Of a DNA stretch of 64,000 bases, positions 21,380-31,319 are shown piece by piece. The stretch's first letter is position 1. Every line of letters begins with the position of its first letter. Source of the stretch: Pseudocercospora fijiensis CIRAD86 (Eukaryota; Ascomycota; Dothideomycetes; Mycosphaerellales; Mycosphaerellaceae); NCBI RefSeq assembly GCF_000340215.1, contig NW_006921537.1, positions 2,507,011 through 2,571,010 of the forward strand, given 5' to 3'. The notes beneath the pieces are model-generated. The model had not been told where the DNA came from. It searched no databases and worked only from the letters and a program-made list of their open reading frames with translations. Position numbers and translations under genes: made by a program.

Positions 21380-24300
21380 ATGCCGACCGACATTGTATAT
21401 ATACTAGGCGCTATACTAGGAAGGGTAACAACGAGACGACAGTCGAAACAGTCTAGTATACGAGCGAGATTGCGACAACGTCGAGAGGAGGTCGCATACT
21501 TACCTTCGAGCCTATCGAGTCCTAGACTACGATTAGGGCTAGATTTATCCTCTCCGAATCCTAGTAGTAGGAATTCATTATAGGGTACTACTACCTAGTC
21601 CTTACCTTTACGGAGTCTAAGTAGAAGGTTGTTCGGAGACATAAAAACATCGAGTATTAACCCGGAAATCTTCGAAAAGGCTAGCTAGGCGTATCTTTAG
21701 AAACCCGAGTATATAGAGCAGTTCAATCAATAGGTCTATAAGATATAGTTCCCTTTATACTTACGTTCGAAGGAGTATAAACTCCGGAAGTACTCGATGC
21801 GATAGGGGAGTAAGGAGCGAACGGACATATTCTAGAAGTTCTTTATAGAGGGGGCATTGCACCGTTATACGACTTCTCGACTTAAAGGTCAACTAGTAAT
21901 TGTCTGCAACTTCTACGGTTCAATCTTAAAATACCCGAAACTAGGGGATAGGAACTCATCGCCTACGAACTATCTCTATTCTAAACGGTGTCGGGAATCT
22001 TAAGGAGAGAGGAGAGTTAATATAGATACAGCGTTCTAGAAAGAGGTATATCTTCTAAAATGCCGGCTATAGCTACCGGCTATAGCTGCCGGCTATAGAT
22101 TCCGGCTACCTAAATCAACCGTAGAGATCTAGCTAATTATTATAGGCTACGCTTAAGGAAGCTCTAGGATTGAAGGCTACCGATTTCTCCCCTAAAGACT
22201 TTAAGCAACTAGCAAACGAAATGCTAGCTATAAACGGTCTTCCGGAAGACTTCTACGAAAGGGAGTCTATATAGAAGACATACCTATATCTTACAAACTA
22301 CCCTCCCCTATTTCTCGGCGCGACAACCTAGCGTGTTATGTTCGAAAAGAATAAAGAGGCTACGTTAGACGACATTCGGGAGATCCTCCGTAATACTCGC
22401 CGAGTAGCTATTGCTATCGATAGCTAGTTAAGCCGGACTATAAGAGCCTCCTTCCTCTCGATTATGCTATACTTTATTAATTCGGATTAGAAACTCTAGG
22501 AACTCATAATCGGATTCCCTAAAATTCTAGGTTCCTATACTAGTAAGGACATAGCGAAGCTTGTCTATGCGGTAATAGATAGGATTAGCGTAACAACGAA
22601 ACTAATCTCGATTACTACGGACAACGCTAGTAATAATCGAACATTGTATAAGGCGTTGTATATACAATTCACTCGCATATATCTTTGAAATTACTAATTG
22701 TATCGATAGGGTCGAGTACGTAGAGGAGATTATAAGGTCTATAATCTAGCTTAATCTTCCGAATATTAAGCTCGCTACGATTCCGGATACGTACGATAAT
22801 ACGCACGATAATAACGATAAAGAGGAGCCTATTAATAGCCCTAGCCCTATTGAATCGGAGCCGACGTCGTTGCTAGTTGCATCCCTATAGAAGTTTCCCT
22901 ACCTTGCTTATATAGTTTAAATCGCGATCCGAGCCCTCTTTGAGACGCTTAAAATTGCACTATTAAACGACGACTAATAGAAGATCCTAGATAAGGATAA
23001 AGTAAAGTCGAAAGTCGAGAAACTCATTATAGTAATGAGACGGGATAAGGTAGAGAGCCTCGCTCTCGTTTTATATAAGGTATAACTTTTATCCGTAGCC
23101 GGCACCTATAGCCGGCAACCTAGTATAGTTCTAACTCTTTTTCTCTAGCTTCGTCGTCTAGCAATATATACGAACTCGAGCTTATAGAGATATAACCGAT
23201 TCGAGGCTATTTAAAAGAACCTAATCGAGCGCCCTAAAACCGATGCCTAGAATATCGCATAGAATAAGCGATAGCAAAAGCGGCCTCCTTAGCGCCTACT
23301 CCGTTTTACCTAAGACGTTAAGACCCGGTTCGATTCGACTTTCTATATAGTTACGAGGGGATGTACTTTATATACCGCTCTCGAGATCTATTAGAGTTCC
23401 GAAGGTATTAAGTAGCTCGGCCTTACCGCCGCCGAATAGCGCTAAGTAGAGTATCTCGTCGATATTGGTAAGCATTACGCGAAGGTTACTACTACGATTA
23501 GAAGAACCCGAGGACCGACGATCTACCTTGTCTTTACGTACTACAACTAGCTCTTTAACGAGCTCGAGGAAACCGTAGCTAAGCTAGCTAGGAAGAGCGT
23601 TCCCTAGAAAGTAGCTATAACGAAAGCTATAGACACCTCCTATACTAAGTTGCATAAATATTATAGTGCTACCTTTAACTCGTTCGGGGATATCTATAGC
23701 GTTGCGTGCTTACTTAACCCGGTAGAAAAGGATATATACTAGTAGAGGCCGGAATAGAAGGCGGACGAGGTATAGCCGAAGCATTACTAGACTATTCTAG
23801 AAAAGATGTTCTACGAGCGTCGGAAAGAAACTAGTCCAAATACAGCTCCTATAAAGAAAAAGAAGGTTTAGAAGGCTCCGACATTATACCTGTTTCGTAG
23901 GTAGGAAGTAGAGGCAGAAGAGGAAGCAACTACTAAAGTAAATAAAGAAGAGTTCGATCTCTATTAGCGCGCGAGTAAGTACAAACCCGTAGGCTCGGAA
24001 AGAGGGCTAATAATCTCTAGATCTTACCGGTCTTCTAGACGAATTCGGAGACGATATTCTCGCTATATAGTAGCGGTTAGAGCCTAAGTTTCTAACGATA
24101 GCGTCGGTCGCTCGGGACGTCCTCGCTATCCCGAGCGTAGGTATAGGCTATAAGAGGTCTTTTAGTATCGCTCGTTACTAGGGCCGCTTTAATCGAACAT
24201 ACTCGCCTACTACCTTCGAATCTATTATAGTATTCCGATACTATCTCCTCTACTAGAATCGCTAAGGCAGGTTACTAAAGATTATGCTAAAGGAGTTAAT

Positions 24301-24496
24301 CGAGGAATTAGAAAACCTTGAGATCGAAGAAACCTAGGAGCGCGAAGAGAATGCGAAATTTAGTCTAAGCGAAACCCTAATTAGCGATAACGAAGAGGAG
24401 GAGGGCGGAGGCAGAAGGCGATACCGGGTCGAGAAGCGGAAACGTATATAGGCTTAGAGCAGCTTTAAGGAGACGAAGCGTTTACGTATAAGGTAA
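21380..24496 (+). pseudogene. E1 hAT transposase, multi-exon, RIP-mutated
   Basis: The ATG at 21380 opens 67 uninterrupted codons. A BED finger near 21890-21990 reads VCNFYGSILKYP...LYSKRC; E2 still has VCNFC. Inferred introns are 22046-22124 (GCCGGC-rich), one near 22669-22710, 23080-23148 (GCCGGC-rich, CTAAC) and 23975-24020 (GTAAGT...CTAAT...TAG), the last two keeping the frame. The RNase H-like core has AIAIDS-stop-LSRTIRASFL and ITTDNASNNRTLYKAL (22410-22650), then VKTRFDSTFYIVTRGCTLY (23320). The C-terminal hAT dimerisation region reads SVARDVLAIPSVGIGYKRSF (about 24090-24150). An acidic/basic tail ends at TAA 24494-24496. The order and spacing fit a hAT transposase; it cuts and pastes E. 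RIP stops make it inactive. Confidence 0.85.
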
Positions 24497-24854
24497 TATA
24501 GCCGGCGTATATAGCCGGCATATGTCCGAAATGTGTTTCGAATTCCTAGGACCTAAACAGACTAGTTGCTATAGCAACCGACCCCGCTTACCTACGGACT
24601 ATTTCTAATTCTCTGTTCGCTCTTCCTCTCCTTCTTCCCTTTCCCTATATTCTTAAAGATAAACATACCTTAAGGATTCGGCTCTTCGGGCCTTCCTAAG
24701 CCGGCTACCTCCCCTTCCTTAAGCTACTATCCTTTATTCGAATCTAACGATAACCCAATAAGGCGGTTTGATAGAAGACTATTTGTTCTAGAAGGCAAGA
24801 AGCATTAATGTCTCCTTACGATTATATACTTATTAATTTCTAGGTCCTACCGAT

Positions 24855-25538
24855 ATACCCTCGTCGCCTAAACGCGTAGATAAATATCTTTAGAGGCTAA
24901 AGGGCAAGGGTAAAGCAAGCTAAGTATAGGGAGACCGCAGCGAGAACGAGATATCGGAAGAGTAAGGCTCTCCGTAGTATATACGAAGGAAGGGGGTTCC
25001 TCGGAAAACAGTACCGAAAAACAAGAAGGCTATAGGTAGATAGGAGAAGGCTAAAAAGAGTAAGCGGACAAAGACTATCGCGAAGAAAAGTTATCTTTCT
25101 ATTAAAAGAAAGGGAATAAGGCAGGACTCGACGATAAAGAAGCGGCGCTTTAAACTAGGTACTATTGCCCTTCGCTAGATCCGGCTTTTCTAAAACAAAA
25201 GAGGGACCGAGCTTTTAATCCCTAAGACTCCCTTCTAGCGACTCGTCCGAGAAATTACATTAGATTTTCGGTCTAGTATACGATTTACGGCTAAGGCGAT
25301 TAGTGCTCTTTAGGAAGCTATAGAGGCATTTCTCGTAACCGAGCTTAAGCTTTTAAACCTCCTTACTATCTATGCGAAGCGGGTTACTCTTTAAAATAAA
25401 GATATATAGCTTCTAGCTAAAATTCGGCGTCGGTTTATAGCGGATTAGTTGGAAATTGTATTTAGTCGTTAGATTAACCTAGGAGGAGGCCCATTTTCGC
25501 ATCGTTTTGCCGGCTACAGGTGCCGGCCACATTTCTAA
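24855..25538 (+). pseudogene. E1 histone H3-fold protein A (long basic tail)
   Basis: The start is ATA here and ATG in E2 (52297). One frame of 228 codons ends at TAA 25536-25538. Residues 1-100 form a Lys/Arg-rich tail (VPRKTVPKNKKA, TIKKRRFK). From residue 102 the H3 fold is plain: GTIALRQIRLF (with RIP stops where Q stood), LLIPKTPF-x-RLVREI from about residue 120, a helix with ALQEAIEAFLV, then LLTIYAKRVTL-x-NKDIQLLAKIRRR ending near residue 190, and a 35-residue extension. Spacing between RLVREI and ALQEA equals that of H3, so the loop 1 insertion usual in CENP-A is absent. It would pair with an H4 in a nucleosome-like particle or act as an architectural protein; the role is inferred. 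Only RIP stops break it. Confidence 0.82.
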
Positions 25539-25544
25539 TTTTAT

Positions 25545-26200
25545 CTCCGCGCCGTCCCTAAATCTAAGGTACGAAGTAGAAACCTAGCGCTCTATATTCA
25601 CCCGGCTATTACAGAGACGAGCTATATTCAGATTAGTTTCTTCGCATATCGCGACCTAGCGGGTAGTAAGCGAAAGGGCGATAGAACGTTTATAATACGT
25701 CTCTATTTAGACCTAAAACACAAAGGTCCTAAGGAGCCCTAGCATCCTAACTATAAGGAGATTCTTTAGCATTAGCACTTTAATCCTCTATACTACGAGG
25801 CAGATAGCAAGCCTACGAGAGAGAAACTTTAACGAGAAATTCTCTATAATACGTAGCGCTATTGTATAGCTATAGATGCGTACTAAGTCCGGCAACTCGA
25901 AGAAGAATTGAGACAGCGTATTAGCGACCGAGGAGGAGATCGATAGTATACTAGTAGAGTCGAGGTCTTATAAGCGAAGTATAAGATAATATAGGCTCTT
26001 AGTCGTATAGAGTAACGTACTATATAAATAACTAGGCGTACTACTCTTATTCACTTACGACCTATATCCTAGGATGCTCTTCTCGTACTTTTTATACTCT
26101 TTTCTAATACCTCACCTATAAGCGCTCCGCGACAACCGAGTGAATATAAGCTGTCGGGTTTCCGCTCGGTACCTTAGCCTTTAAGATACGGCGGAGTTGA
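25545..26200 (+). pseudogene. E1 unassigned frame downstream of H3-fold A
   Basis: Same strand as its neighbours. The frame reads NLALYIHPAITETSYIQISFF, KGDRTFIIRLYLDLKHKG and REILYNTQRYCIAIDAYQV (reading RIP stops as Gln/Trp) and continues with few breaks into the tandem-duplicated segment. The start is uncertain; it could be a later exon of H3-fold A, since a GCCGGC-containing intron-like stretch (25490-25570) separates them. In E2 it corresponds to 52987-53640. No family recognised. Confidence 0.4.
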
Positions 26201-26561
26201 TTCTCTATAATACGTAGCGCTATTGTATAGCTACAGATGCGCACTAAGTCCGGCAACTCGAAGAAGAATTAAGACAGCGTATTAGCGACCGAGGAGGAGA
26301 TCGATAGTATACTAGTAGAGTCGAGGTCTTATAAGCGAAGTTCAAGATAATATAGGCTCTTAGTCGTATAGAGTAACGTGCTGTATAAATAACTAGGCGT
26401 GCTACTCTTATTCACTTACGACCTATATCCTAGGATACTCTTCTCGTACTTTTTATACTCTTTTCTAATACCTTACCTGTAAGCGCTCCGCGACAACCGA
26501 GTGAATATAAGCTATAGGGTTTCCGCTCGGTACCTTAGCCTCCGAGATAGGGCGGAGTTGA
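25840..26561 (+). repeat. 361-bp tandem duplication unique to E1
   Basis: 25840-26200 and 26201-26561 are near-identical direct copies. E2 has a single copy (53282-53642), which accounts for the 361-bp length difference between E1 and E2. Within E1 the second unit's end matches E2 better. Confidence 0.9.
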
Positions 26562-27088
26562 ATTTAGAGCGATAGTCGGCACCCGTAGCCGGTATATAGA
26601 GACGGTAGTAGGCCTTTTTCTGCTAAATAACTAGCTTGTTTAGTATAGCCTACCTAATATTTCTTATATTTACTAGCAATAGGCCTAGGTTACTTATAAG
26701 ATTACTATAGCTAGTAAAGGCATTACTAAAGAATATCTATACTATAGTAGGATACTATTATCACGCCGGCTATTTATTAAAAGGAGGCTTTCGCCTATTA
26801 CTATGCCGGCTATATATGCCGGCTATATTTCAAAGTCTGCCGTACCTGCCTTTTTCAGCCGTGCCTGCCTTCTTTCCTTACTCTAACGTTACTATAATAT
26901 AGGCTTGCGCGAAGCTCACTCTATTGCTTAGCGATACCGCGATACTACCTCTCTCGCTATATTCAACCTTCGTATCGATACCTATACCTCTACGCTCTAT
27001 ATCTACTACCTCCGCAATACCCTCGCTCCGCGCGCGCCTTTATACACCTTCGTAACGCACTTTTTTCCTCAATTCGACGACTTTTATA
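26562..27088 (+). other. E1 segment upstream of H3-fold B
   Basis: Holds GCCGGC repeats at 26577-26595 and 26763-26832. No confident gene, although the preceding frame may extend into it. CT-rich sequence before the H3-fold B start (26860-27075) is consistent with a fungal promoter. Confidence 0.4.
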
Positions 27089-27902
27089 ATAGCGAATCCA
27101 CTTGACTAAGTTACGACGCCTCGTAAGAAGGGACCTACTACTTCTACGGGTCGTAATAAGATCGGAAATAAAGGAACGAGTATAGTACATTAACGTAAGA
27201 TGGCTACTACTACTGCCGCTAGCTCCGGTGCTAGAAAGGGCGTCGCGAGTAAGGCTCCGCGTAAGACAACGGCGGGCAAGGCTCTATATAAGACGATAAC
27301 TAGCGCTTCTGCTGCTAGTAGCAATCGTACGAAGCGTCGATAGCGCCTAGGAAGTAAGTCCTATTTGTAGCCGGCAGCGTAGCCGGCAACGTAGCCGGCA
27401 GCGTAGCCGGCATTCTTACTGTCTTTTTACTAATCCTTCTATAGCCGTAGCCCTCCGTAAGATTCGGCAGTATTAGAAGAGTTCTAAGCTCCTAATCCGC
27501 AAAACTCCTTTCTAACGACTTGTTCGCGAAATTGCCTAGGATTATAGAATAGACCTTCGCTTCTAAGCCTCCGCGATAGGCGCCCTTTAAGAGGCTATAG
27601 AAGCCTACCTAGTTCGTATCTTCGAATATATGTTTCTCTTCTACCTCTTTTCGGACTATACTAATACTATTTTAGCGGTTAACCTTATAGCTATCTACGC
27701 GAAGCGTATAACGATTATAGACAAGGATTTCAAAGCACTCGATTAGATCCTGAAAGGCTAGAATGTCTACATTCGAGATAGTAGTAGATAGGATAGATAT
27801 ACTAGTAGGAAGGATGTTCGTAGTATCGTCTGTAAGCTTTTCTATATGCGAAATGAGCCGCTATTATACGGCGCTGCATACCGCGCTCTAAATACTCTCT
27901 AA
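27089..27902 (+). pseudogene. E1 histone H3-fold protein B (H3-like tail, two introns)
   Basis: The start reads ATA (ACAATA context) in both copies. Exon 1 (27089-27353) encodes an H3-like basic tail including ARKGVASKAPRKTTAGKAL and ends in RLG. Intron 1 (27354-27444, GTAAGT...ACTAAT...TAG) carries four GCCGGC repeats; splicing it gives G-T-VALRKIRQY, exactly the H3 junction. Exon 2 (27445-27627) reads LLIRKTPF-x-RLVREIA...LRF...ASAIGAL-x-EAIEAYLVRIFE. Intron 2 (27628-27675) has donor GTATGT in E2 and ATATGT here. Exon 3 gives SVNLIAIYAKRITIIDKDFKAL, colinear with H3 without a gap, plus a C-terminal extension of about 45 residues. About 224 residues in all, against 135 for H3. Expected to be a nucleosomal H3 variant. 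In-frame TAG/TAA are RIP hits. Confidence 0.87.
27361..27406 (+). repeat. Intronic GCCGGC repeat cluster (H3-fold B intron 1)
   Basis: Four tandem copies of GTAGCCGGCAGC-like units inside a validated intron. Comparable clusters lie in introns at 20086-20136, 20677-20697, 22060-22108 and 23095-23119. Others lie between genes at 24500-24522, 25509-25528, 26577-26595, 26763-26832, 27987-28040 and 28851-28869. Confidence 0.85.
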
Positions 27903-28085
27903 GCATATATATATAGTACAGTATACTTTATTAGCCGTACGGAATGGAAGTCTCCTAAAATCCCGTTAGTACTAAGGAGTAAAAAGGCCGGCTACGCTGC
28001 CGGCTACGCTGCCGGCTACGCTGCTAGCTACGCTGCTAGGTTTTTCAAAGAACTAAAAGAAGATAGACATTCCGGTTGATTTGTA
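27903..28085 (+). other. E1 region between convergent genes
   Basis: Contains a GCCGGCTACGCT tandem (27987-28040), the reverse-oriented counterpart of the GCCGGC repeat. It lies between the ends of H3-fold B and the reverse-strand frame. Confidence 0.6.
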
Positions 28086-28625
28086 TTAGTTTAGATTTTT
28101 ATAAAAAGAAAACAGGGAAAAATAAGGAAGGTTGAAGAGCCTAATAGTTATAGTTATAGGCACTATCCCTGTTTTCTAGAGCATATTATACACCTGCCTT
28201 CGCAACTCTACCTAATACTCCCTCTAAATATCCTTATACTCTACCTACTAGAAATTCAACTAGGTACCTAGACCTGCAGCTGCCTCTATATCTTTTACTA
28301 TCTTCTACAGGTTGAAGGCCTCTTCTATAGCAGCCTCTACCTCCTTATATAATACGAAGTTACTACCTGCCCTACCCTTTATATCTCCCAAATGACTAAG
28401 AGTTCTAAGGAACGAACCAGCATTCGGCCTTAGTATAGCGAGTGACTAGTAGAACGTTCTATAGAGCTGCCTTATAGCTCTTTTATATACTATGCCGATA
28501 CCGAGGGAGGAGCTATCCTAGTACTTAATATTATCGAATGGTTCGGTAGGAAAGTGTATAAACTTCTTAAGGAGGAGGACTTCTAGGGAAATCGATAAGT
28601 TCTGCCTAGATCTGGATAAAGACAT
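28086..28625 (-). pseudogene. E1 reverse-strand conserved frame, unknown function
   Basis: ATG at 28623-28625 and TAA at 28086-28088, 179 residues; E2 has the identical span (55706-55167). It begins MSLSRSRQNLSISLEVLLL and contains FPTEPFDNIKY, LGIGIVYKRAIRQLYRTFY, NFVLYKEVEAAIEEAF and a helical C-terminus; in-frame TAG codons stand for Gln/Trp. It is the only gene on this strand of the element and is convergent with H3-fold B. I do not recognise it. The retained ATG and shared length in both copies argue for a real gene. Confidence 0.55.
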
Positions 28626-29055
28626 TCTACTAAGCAGTTAGGGAATTGAACCGTAAACGAAAGGATGAAATTTATACCTAAGGAGTACAGTTTCCGAACT
28701 AAACTATAATGCCTTATATGTGTATGTATGCTTTTAATTAGTTAGTGCCCTTAGCTGATTGTCTATAGATTTAAGGTTATATAAGTACCTTCATACAACT
28801 ACGTAGCCTAAGTAGGATTCGAAAATTCTATAAGTACTAAGGACTAAAAATGCCGGCTACGCTGCCGGCCACACTGCTGAGTCTTACAAAGGGCTTGCTT
28901 GAAGCTACGTATACATTCGTACACTTCTTAAAAACCGATAAATTATATGGTTCGAACCAGCTACTTATATAGTTGCTTGGCAAACCAACCTAAACCAAAC
29001 CAGAGTTTCGGCTTAGCAAACCAAACCAAACCAACCCGAACCACTGCGGGGTCTA
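28626..29055 (+). repeat. 3' terminal region of E1 with subterminal repeats
   Basis: A promoter-like region for the reverse frame, then GCCGGC repeats (28851-28869), then arrays of AAACCAAACC (28980-29036), ending in CGAACCACTGCGGGGTCTA, the inverted match of the 5' end. Confidence 0.8.
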
Positions 29056-29063
29056 ACTACTAC

Positions 29064-30262
29064 GGCAACAAGCGTAGTAAGAAGTCGTATAGTCGTTACT
29101 AATTAATATACTACTAGCAGCAAGGATACTAGTTAAAGGTCTAATGCTAATACTAGGAGTACGACTATTATAGGAACTCCGATAGCAACTAGTAGTAGTA
29201 CTACTACTACCTATTATACCGGCAAAGCGCCTCCTATTTAGTAGCAATCCTTCTATACTAATAAGCTATAAGCGATTAAAGACAACGGCTAAGAAGGTAG
29301 AATTCTAGAGCTTATAATCTACCGATAACCTCGGTTGTACTTACCTTCCTTATACCTGTAGTTTAGAACTAGCTATCTATAATAGACGAGTAGTTAACAA
29401 GTTCAAAAAGACTATTAAGGCAGCTCAGGTACTCCTTAACTAGTATTATATAGTTATCCGAGAGAATAAAGGACTCCGGCATACCCTTAGATAGAAGACT
29501 CGCAATAAGGAGCTTAATAAGGTAATTAGCAAAGCTAAGGTCTATATAATAGAGGTTGTAGACTCAATGTTAGCGGAGGCAATATAGAAGGCTAAATACG
29601 AGAAGCTCCGGACTTTAGTAAAGGAAGACCTTATAGCGCTTTAATAGGTAAAGAAGCGGAGGTTAGCCCTCGCAATATAGTAGAACAAGACCGCTCGTAA
29701 GGAGCGTATTTAGCTCTATTTTAACCTCACTTAGTTACGGAAGGAGTATAAAGCCGCTTATAAGACCGAAAGCTAGCATATACGCAACATTAGGTATCTA
29801 ATCACTAGCGAGCGCTTACCTGCAAACGCGGCTTCTATATACGTTAGTAAAGCCCTCGAATATATATAGTAACTCGAGGCTCGAGTCGAGGCCTTTAAAT
29901 ATGCCGAGAAGGTTACTAAGTATATACGAGACCTATAGTATACTAAATAGAATAAATTGAAGACAGCGGAAGAGAAGATTGCCGTACTTAAGAGTATAGC
30001 AAGTAAGGCGGACGTAGTAGACAAGGCGGCTATTAATGCCCTCCTAGCACTCGACTATATAGTAGACCTAACTAACGAGGTTAAGTAGGAGGCGAACGAT
30101 GCCGACGATAAACTAGACGGTAAGGTTCTATTCTTAGTAGAAGATAATAGCGACGTCGAACTCCTCGATCTACGGTAGGCTAATCTACGTTTAAATATAG
30201 AATAGTTGTCTATATAGGATATATACGATAGGGGCTTCTTTAGGGATAATAAAGCCGCCTAA
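29064..30262 (+). pseudogene. Pogo-like transposase D, long C-terminal extension
   Basis: Continuation of the frame cut at 19157. A Ser/Thr-rich linker is followed by roughly 330 codons rich in Lys, Glu and Ala with heptad character: LELAIYNRRVVNKFKKTIKA, KTRNKELNKVISKAKV, KLKTAEEKIAVLKSIASKAD. It ends near GFFRDNKAA at the TAA about 30262. Fot1-type transposases usually end sooner after the catalytic core. The coiled-coil tail may be a real extension or a second fused gene. RIP stops throughout. Confidence 0.6.
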
Positions 30263-31319
30263 ATCTAATAGAAAAGCCGTCGACTAATTAGAAGCCGAGA
30301 AACACCTATTAACTATTAAAAGTGTACTTAATCGACGTATCTCGGTCGATTGAGTACCCTCGGAGGTACGGCCTCGGCTAGAGTCCGGATTTAGGGAAGC
30401 TAGCTTTCTAAGACATATATATACTATTATACTACAACTGTCCTTTAATACTTTATCTTTATATCTTATACGCTTGTTATATGCATTAAGACCTTTTATT
30501 TGCGCTATTTGGTATATCTATATATAGTATAGATAGTATATAATTAGTGTCGAGGGCTAGTAGTTAGCCTAATTCTAGCCTCTTATCGAAGCTCGGAGAT
30601 TTAGCGGACATTGCCGACCCTCGCTAGACCCTAACTTAGCGGCACTTAGCTATTCGACTAGGCTTTAAACTACATACTTCTATATTAGTATATTCTGCTA
30701 TAATACATTGCCTACAATTTTGGAATTATAGAACTCGACGCTGCGATTATTTTAGTGCAAAAATCAGTACAATTGCATCGCTATAGAGCGTATAGTAATT
30801 CGTAGAAGTATCGATGTAGAACGCTAAGATGCTTACAAATCTACGCTAACGAACGGCCGGAATCACGAAAGCCTCCTTATATACGTTACCGCTGCCCTAG
30901 CATTGTATTATATAGAGTCTATACGTATCGGAGTACTAGTTACTAAAACGCGGACCGTCGATTCTAAGTAGCGCTATTCGTTTAAATCTATAAAAATGTA
31001 GGGTTACTAGAGTATCTACTGTTACTCCGATGCGTACAGACTCTGTACTATATGCTAGTCTCTCCCGGCACGTTCTGCTACGTATAGTAGTTCGGCTTAA
31101 TTATCCTCCGGCCTAGTTTATAGAGTCTTAGTTTAAGATTTATTATTACTAGGCACCTTGCGCAGTAGGTTTCTAGCCGTTTGCTATATATATAAAGCCG
31201 CGAATAGCGCTATTTTAGCGGCGGCAAGTAAATAACTAGAATAATAGCTTATAAGAGCTTACGTAGGCAATTTAGTAGCGTTTCTCGATTAACTACTTAG
31301 TAAGTAATAGAGAGTTACG
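30263..31319. other. Unassigned RIP-altered sequence
   Basis: Probably the 3' end of element D followed by a transposon relic. No reading frame or repeat pairing that I could support. Its right limit is where similarity to E begins. Confidence 0.4.

Larger units (their letters stand above)
19166..29055 (+). mobile_element. Large cargo-bearing hAT element, copy E1 (9,890 bp)
   Basis: Terminal inverted repeats TAGACCCCGCAGTRGTTCGG at both ends and 8-bp TSDs bound the element. Inside are a Lys/Arg-rich gene (19736-21114), a hAT transposase (21380-24496), two histone H3-fold genes (24855-25538 and 27089-27902), an unassigned frame (about 25545-26200) and a reverse-strand frame (28086-28625). The second copy E2 matches it throughout at a constant offset of 27,442, dropping to 27,081 after a 361-bp tandem duplication that only E1 has. 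Introns are rich in GCCGGC repeats. All genes carry RIP stops, and several start codons read ATA. An internal relic lies at 31320-32354. It is much larger than a usual 3-5-kb fungal hAT. Confidence 0.9.
17751..30264 (+). mobile_element. Pogo/Fot1-like (Tc1-mariner superfamily) element D, interrupted by E1
   Basis: A RIP-altered segment holding one transposase gene split by E1 (19166-29055 plus an 8-bp TSD). The net length is about 2.6 kb. The terminal repeats could not be fixed, so both limits are approximate. Confidence 0.7.

Noticed and set aside
21380..21583. 67-residue open frame as an independent small protein
   Set aside because: The same frame continues past the TAG (a RIP stop) into the BED finger of the hAT transposase, in both copies.
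24855..25538. Calling H3-fold A a CENP-A/CenH3
   Set aside because: Helix and loop spacing equals canonical H3 and there is no loop-1 insertion; the long basic tail alone is not diagnostic.
26990..27190. 66-codon minus-strand frame
   Set aside because: Antisense to the start of H3-fold B, whose structure is supported by homology.
27361..27406. GCCGGC repeats as a possible CRISPR array
   Set aside because: Units are about 12 bp without distinct spacers, lie in eukaryotic introns, and the context is fungal.
19166..29055. Element E as a Starship-type giant element
   Set aside because: No tyrosine recombinase (DUF3435) frame at the 5' end; it has TIRs, an 8-bp TSD and a hAT transposase instead.
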